Source: Metaruminococcus_A sp964607135
Lineage (GTDB): Bacteria; Bacillota; Clostridia; Oscillospirales; Ruminococcaceae
Assembly (NCBI GenBank): GCA_964607135.1
Contig: CAZSIV010000031.1
Span: 1 to 26,464, forward strand
DNA: 26,464 nucleotides
Direction: 5' to 3'
The position numbers were made by a program, and so were the translations under genes. The notes beneath the pieces are model-generated. The model was not told the origin of the DNA. It was given only the letters and a program-made list of their open reading frames with translations, and ran no database searches. Positions 24,217 to 26,464 of this stretch are shown piece after piece; position 1 is the stretch's first letter; the number at the start of each line of letters is the position of its first letter.

Positions 24217-24453
24217 GTGAAAACGGCAAAGAGATGGATCGGCATTGCAGCTTTCGGTATTTCTACCGCAGCGCTGCTGATTACGTTGCTGTGTTTTTTC
24301 AGCACTCCCGCCGAAGGCGGATTGTTTCGCCCCGGGCTTCCGACGACCGACGAAGTGATCGATTCAGTAAAAGAAGACGGATATGAAAAGCTGGAAGGAA
24401 AGACCAACTTAATCAAAGAATATATTCGTGTTTTAATAGAGAATTTATTTTAA
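24217..24453 (+). CDS. Small membrane protein (78 aa), unknown function
   Basis: Starts at GTG 24217 with AAGGGGG six bases upstream. It encodes a basic N-terminus (KTAKRW), one hydrophobic segment at about residues 8-28 and a polar, charged C-terminal part of about 50 residues, so a single-pass protein with the tail probably outside. An ATG eight codons earlier lies before the ribosome site and is less likely. An extended -10 (TGGTACAAT near 24163-24171) precedes it. No family recognised. It lies between queT (divergent) and tRNA-Ser, and stops about ten bases before the tRNA promoter. Confidence 0.65.
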   Translation: MKTAKRWIGIAAFGISTAALLITLLCFFSTPAEGGLFRPGLPTTDEVIDSVKEDGYEKLEGKTNLIKEYIRVLIENLF

Positions 24454-24464
24454 TGAAAAACCAC

Positions 24465-24493
24465 TTGCTTTTTCCCTATTCTTTTGCTATAAT
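24465..24493 (+). promoter_or_regulatory. Promoter of tRNA-Ser
   Basis: TTGCTT (24465-24470) and a perfect TATAAT (24488-24493) with a 17-base spacer, plus TGC before the -10 giving an extended -10. Confidence 0.75.
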
Positions 24494-24519
24494 AGTTTGC
24501 GTTGTTAATATTGTTGTTT

Positions 24520-24612
24520 GGAGAAGTCGCCTAGCTTGGTCGAGGGCGCACGACTGGAACTCGTGTAGGCGGCAAAACCGTCTCGAGGGTTCGAATCCCT
24601 CCTTCTCCGCCA
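24520..24612 (+). tRNA. tRNA-Ser (anticodon GGA)
   Basis: A 93-base class II tRNA with encoded CCA. The acceptor stem pairs GGAGAAG with CTTCTCC with discriminator G; the anticodon stem CACGA/TCGTG encloses CTGGAAC, giving anticodon GGA (reads UCC/UCU). A long serine-type variable arm precedes the T-arm GGGTTCGAATCCC. Confidence 0.97.
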
Positions 24613-24638
24613 TGAAAACCCACACGGGTTTCACAGAA

Positions 24639-24676
24639 CAGCCCTCAAGCCATAACGGTTTGGGGGCTGTTGCTTT
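24639..24676 (+). terminator. Terminator of tRNA-Ser
   Basis: Arms at 24639-24651 and 24657-24669 pair over 13 positions (two G-T wobbles) around an ATAAC loop, followed by TTGCTTT. The T-run is modest. Confidence 0.6.
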
Positions 24677-24766
24677 ACTTGTTGGAGAATAACAGGATTC
24701 TGTTCAGGCAATCCCTTTGATGATTCAAAACGAATTTCAACTACATATTATCCTTTTGAAGAAGGC

Positions 24767-24810
24767 AAGCCGTATCACACGAAAGTATGTGATACGGCTT
24801 TTTCTTTTTC
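24767..24810 (+). terminator. Strong terminator-like hairpin upstream of the 117-aa protein gene
   Basis: AAGCCGTATCACA and TGTGATACGGCTT form a perfect 13-bp stem with a loop of about 7 bases, followed by TTTCTTTTTCC. No gene precedes it except tRNA-Ser, which has its own terminator, so it may end an unseen short transcript or act as an attenuator before the next gene. Confidence 0.8.
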
Positions 24811-24836
24811 CAATACGTTTGAAAGGAATATGTATC

Positions 24837-25190
24837 ATGAAACAGGAATCCAACAACGCTTTACTCCCGCCGATGGAGTGGGAGAATTTTCAGCAAACGG
24901 AGCTTTACCATCTGCTGTTTATACGCCAGCAGTACCGGAAAGCCGTTTACCGATTTCTTCATGTAGCCAACTTGAAGGAGTTGGAATACGTCCCGAATCC
25001 TGAAAGCGTTCCGTATACGCCCTACGGTCAGGAGGATTTTGATGAAATCTGTGATTTTTTAGAGTATAACGGCATGGAAGAAAAGGACAATGCACTACCG
25101 TCGTATTTCCGCCTGCTATCTACCAATGTAGGAAAATTTGTTGTCTATCAGCCGGAGGGAATTATACAAGGAATTTTAAACAGGCGATAA
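24837..25190 (+). CDS. Hypothetical protein (117 aa)
   Basis: Starts at ATG 24837 with GAAAGGA about 9 bases upstream; the frame is open further upstream but that part runs through the terminator hairpin. The 117-aa product is soluble and acidic in its C-terminal half, rich in Tyr, Glu and Phe, with no membrane segment and no motif I recognise. It is flanked by a strong terminator on each side, so it would be a single-gene unit if it has a promoter between them. The position next to a GIY-YIG protein and a Mor-type activator suggests cargo of a mobile element, which is inference. Confidence 0.6.
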   Translation: MKQESNNALLPPMEWENFQQTELYHLLFIRQQYRKAVYRFLHVANLKELEYVPNPESVPYTPYGQEDFDEICDFLEYNGMEEKDNALPSYFRLLSTNVGKFVVYQPEGIIQGILNRR

Positions 25191-25192
25191 GG

Positions 25193-25240
25193 AAGGCTTC
25201 AACCCATCCATAAAGGAAAAGGTTGAAGCCTTATTTTAAT
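25193..25240 (+). terminator. Terminator after the 117-aa protein gene
   Basis: AAGGCTTCAACC (25193-25204) and GGTTGAAGCCTT (25221-25232) form a perfect 12-bp stem followed by ATTTTAATT. It also separates this gene from the convergent GIY-YIG gene. Confidence 0.8.
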
Positions 25241-25661
25241 TGATTCGCCGTACCCATAGCGGCTGAAATTCCCGTATGAACAGCGGCTTTAAGCATCCGC
25301 CGTATTCCACCGGCCCAACGGCAAGGACTTTGATATAGACACATTTTTCCTTACTCTCTGAAAGCAGCAGCTTCAGTGGCTCCAAAATAGAACAGGTGCT
25401 TTTTGAGGTTTTTCGGAGCAAATGACTCCGCAAGGCAAAATCAATCTTCTTAGATTTTCCCACATATAACAGCGTTTTTTCGCTGTCGTAGATGAAATAT
25501 AACGTACCGTCCATCTTAGGCAGAAGATCATCCGGCACAGTGAAATCCCAGTTTGCCTCGTTTACTGCCTGCGGGTAAACGATTTTTGTATAGGGCATAC
25601 GCTCTAACGCTTCTTTTGCAGCGTCATAGGCGTGATTCATGGATTGCTTGAAGTCCAGCAT
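25236..25661 (-). CDS. GIY-YIG nuclease-domain protein
   Basis: 141 aa. After an N-terminal part of about 50 residues comes a GIY-YIG-type domain: the first strand reads GTLYFIYD (52-59), the second LLYVGKS (64-70, YVG in place of YIG), then the helix with Arg78 in ALRSHL, and a C-terminal IREFQPLWVRRIN in which Glu131 and Asn141 match the family's metal-binding Glu and terminal Asn. The key residues are retained, so nuclease activity is possible. Members range from homing endonucleases and repair enzymes to small proteins of mobile elements; this short form is the last kind. I use ATG 25661 with GGAGG 8 bases upstream, not the overlapping GTG at 25670. Confidence 0.75.
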   Translation of the reverse strand: MLDFKQSMNHAYDAAKEALERMPYTKIVYPQAVNEANWDFTVPDDLLPKMDGTLYFIYDSEKTLLYVGKSKKIDFALRSHLLRKTSKSTCSILEPLKLLLSESKEKCVYIKVLAVGPVEYGGCLKPLFIREFQPLWVRRIN

Positions 25662-25763
25662 AGTGAACACCTCCTCAGAGAATTATTTTTCAATAATTTT
25701 TTGTTCCGAAGGGCGTGGAAATTTGCGTAGAAAAGGCCGGAAGATATAGCCAAATTACTTTGC

Positions 25764-25769
25764 TATAAT
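25764..25769 (+). promoter_or_regulatory. Extended -10 of the Mor-type gene
   Basis: A perfect TATAAT preceded by TGC, about 22 bases before the start codon. No good -35 is present. Confidence 0.4.
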
Positions 25770-25791
25770 AAAATCGCATGTAGAAAGGCAG

Positions 25792-26073
25792 GTGATTGAA
25801 ATCGAAAAAAAGTCGGAGAATGACGTTTATAACGGGGTTTATGAAGCTATCAGCGAATTAATTGGGACGGATAACACCATCAAGCTGTATGAGCATTTTC
25901 GTGGAAGTCAGGTGAATTTCCCCACCCGTCTTTATTCAAAGGGGTTTGTATTGCAGGAGGCGATACGTCGTTATAACGGCACATCGGAGTCAATCAACGC
26001 CGTTGCCGTGAAATATGGATATTCCGAACGGACAGTCCGAAAACCGCTGAAACAGCATTTGGATTCACTGTAG
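25792..26073 (+). CDS. Mor transcription activator family protein
   Basis: 93-aa DNA-binding protein. The N-terminal half (about 10-45, VYEAISELIGTDNTIKLYEH) is the dimerisation part typical of Mor/C proteins of phage Mu, and the C-terminal half (about 60-90, INAVAVKYGYSERTVRKPLK) is a helix-turn-helix. In Mu, Mor activates middle promoters; chromosomal relatives in Firmicutes are mostly found in mobile or phage-like regions. The annotated start is GTG 25792, but AAAGG is only 3 bases before it, so the exact start is uncertain. It ends in TAG. It points toward the region with the tandem repeat and could regulate something beyond the window. Confidence 0.8.
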   Translation: MIEIEKKSENDVYNGVYEAISELIGTDNTIKLYEHFRGSQVNFPTRLYSKGFVLQEAIRRYNGTSESINAVAVKYGYSERTVRKPLKQHLDSL

Positions 26074-26273
26074 GTAACGGAATCCTATACAACGGTTTAT
26101 CATAAGTCTTTGTTAAAATTCAAGGAGGTAGGTACAGCGGGCAGCAAAGGGGTGAAAACAATCTAAAATGAGAAGGATGCTAAAATTGTATCAGATCAGA
26201 TTTTTTACAAGCAAATCTTTAGGGAAAACACTGCTGATCTAGAGCCATAGCGATTTCACGAAAAACGCTTAAA
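26074..26273. other. Gap between the Mor-type gene and the tandem repeat
   Basis: About 200 bases with no supported gene. It contains a strong AAGGAGG near 26123, followed by short frames broken by stops. One 25-codon frame starts at ATG 26168. The fragments look more like a decayed coding region than a functional gene, but I cannot name a family. Confidence 0.3.
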
Positions 26274-26302
26274 TTGAACCAGATAAATGCCTGTGGTATA
26301 AT
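26274..26302 (+). promoter_or_regulatory. Strong promoter reading into the tandem repeat
   Basis: TTGAAC (26274-26279) and a perfect TATAAT (26297-26302) with a 17-base spacer, with TGG before the -10 giving an extended -10. The -10 overlaps the first bases of the first repeat unit. Confidence 0.65.
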
Positions 26303-26464
26303 AACCTCACCCGTTGACGAAATCGTAGATTTCGAACGGGTTCCCGAGAACATTGTTTTTCGCTGACGCTTAAAATAATAACCTCACCCGTTGGCGAAAT
26401 CGTAGATTCCGAACGGGTTCCCGAGAACATTGTTTTTCGCTGACGCTTAAAATAATAACCTCAC
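26298..26464 (+). repeat. 77-bp tandem repeat, two full units and a partial third
   Basis: Unit 1 is 26298-26374, unit 2 26375-26451, and 13 bases of a third unit reach the window end. The two full units differ at two positions (26317 A versus 26394 G; 26332 T versus 26409 C). Each carries an inverted repeat: in unit 1 CCCGTT (26310-26315) pairs with AACGGG (26335-26340) and CGAAATC with GATTTCG around a GTA loop, 13 bp with a two-base bulge. In unit 2 one change creates an A-C mismatch in the stem. No long open frame crosses the repeats. Confidence 0.9.

Noticed and set aside
26298..26464. CRISPR array at the right end
   Set aside because: The 77-base units are repeated as a whole, with no unique spacers between short identical repeats, and no cas genes are present.
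24613..26464. tRNA-Ser attachment-site duplication
   Set aside because: I looked for a second copy of the tRNA 3' end downstream and found none within the window.

Overview
The window looks like a chromosomal stretch from a low-to-mid GC Firmicute of the class Clostridia, most likely an Oscillospiraceae/Ruminococcaceae-type anaerobe. Pointers are the adenosylcobalamin-dependent ribonucleotide reductase, strong GGAGG-type ribosome binding sites, GTG and TTG starts, TmcAL, a QueT-type ECF transporter component under a preQ1 riboswitch, and a galacturonate catabolic operon. The taxonomic placement is inference, not a marker-gene result.

Layout. 1-2.4 kb: nrdJ (class II ribonucleotide reductase, minus strand), with a promoter overlapped by a candidate NrdR box. 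2.6-6.1 kb: a secreted M15B/VanY-type D,D-carboxypeptidase, a membrane-anchored XRE regulator and an HtrA-type serine protease. 6.2-14.2 kb: housekeeping and stress genes, each apparently in its own short transcript and many with clear terminators: an extended SDR, a MATE exporter, a GNAT acetyltransferase, inorganic pyrophosphatase, an SPFH/prohibitin-like protein, acetate kinase, and divergently tmcAL. 14.4-15.25 kb: a strong promoter, a long leader with mutually exclusive hairpins ending in a terminator-like stem, and a pnuC-like transporter frame interrupted by one in-frame TAG.

15.5-22.2 kb is the clearest pathway block. A divergent AraC regulator faces a four-gene operon: GH4 alpha-galacturonidase-like enzyme, uxaC, uxaB, uxaA. 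Together these would release D-galacturonate and convert it through tagaturonate and altronate to 2-keto-3-deoxygluconate. KDG kinase, KDPG aldolase and a transporter are not in the window.

22.3-24.6 kb holds a long gene-poor stretch, tRNA-Leu(CAA), two tiny membrane proteins, queT with its preQ1-I-type riboswitch, and tRNA-Ser(GGA). From about 24.65 kb to the end the character changes to small accessory genes (unknown 117-aa protein, GIY-YIG domain protein, Mor-type activator). The window finishes inside a 77-bp tandem repeat with internal hairpins and a good promoter pointing into it. The tRNA-Ser plus accessory genes suggests, but does not prove, the edge of an integrated element.

Most noteworthy for follow-up are the pnuC leader with its amber-interrupted frame and the promoter-driven 77-bp repeat array at the right end. 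I did not find a convincing new multi-gene system; the rest is well explained by known families.
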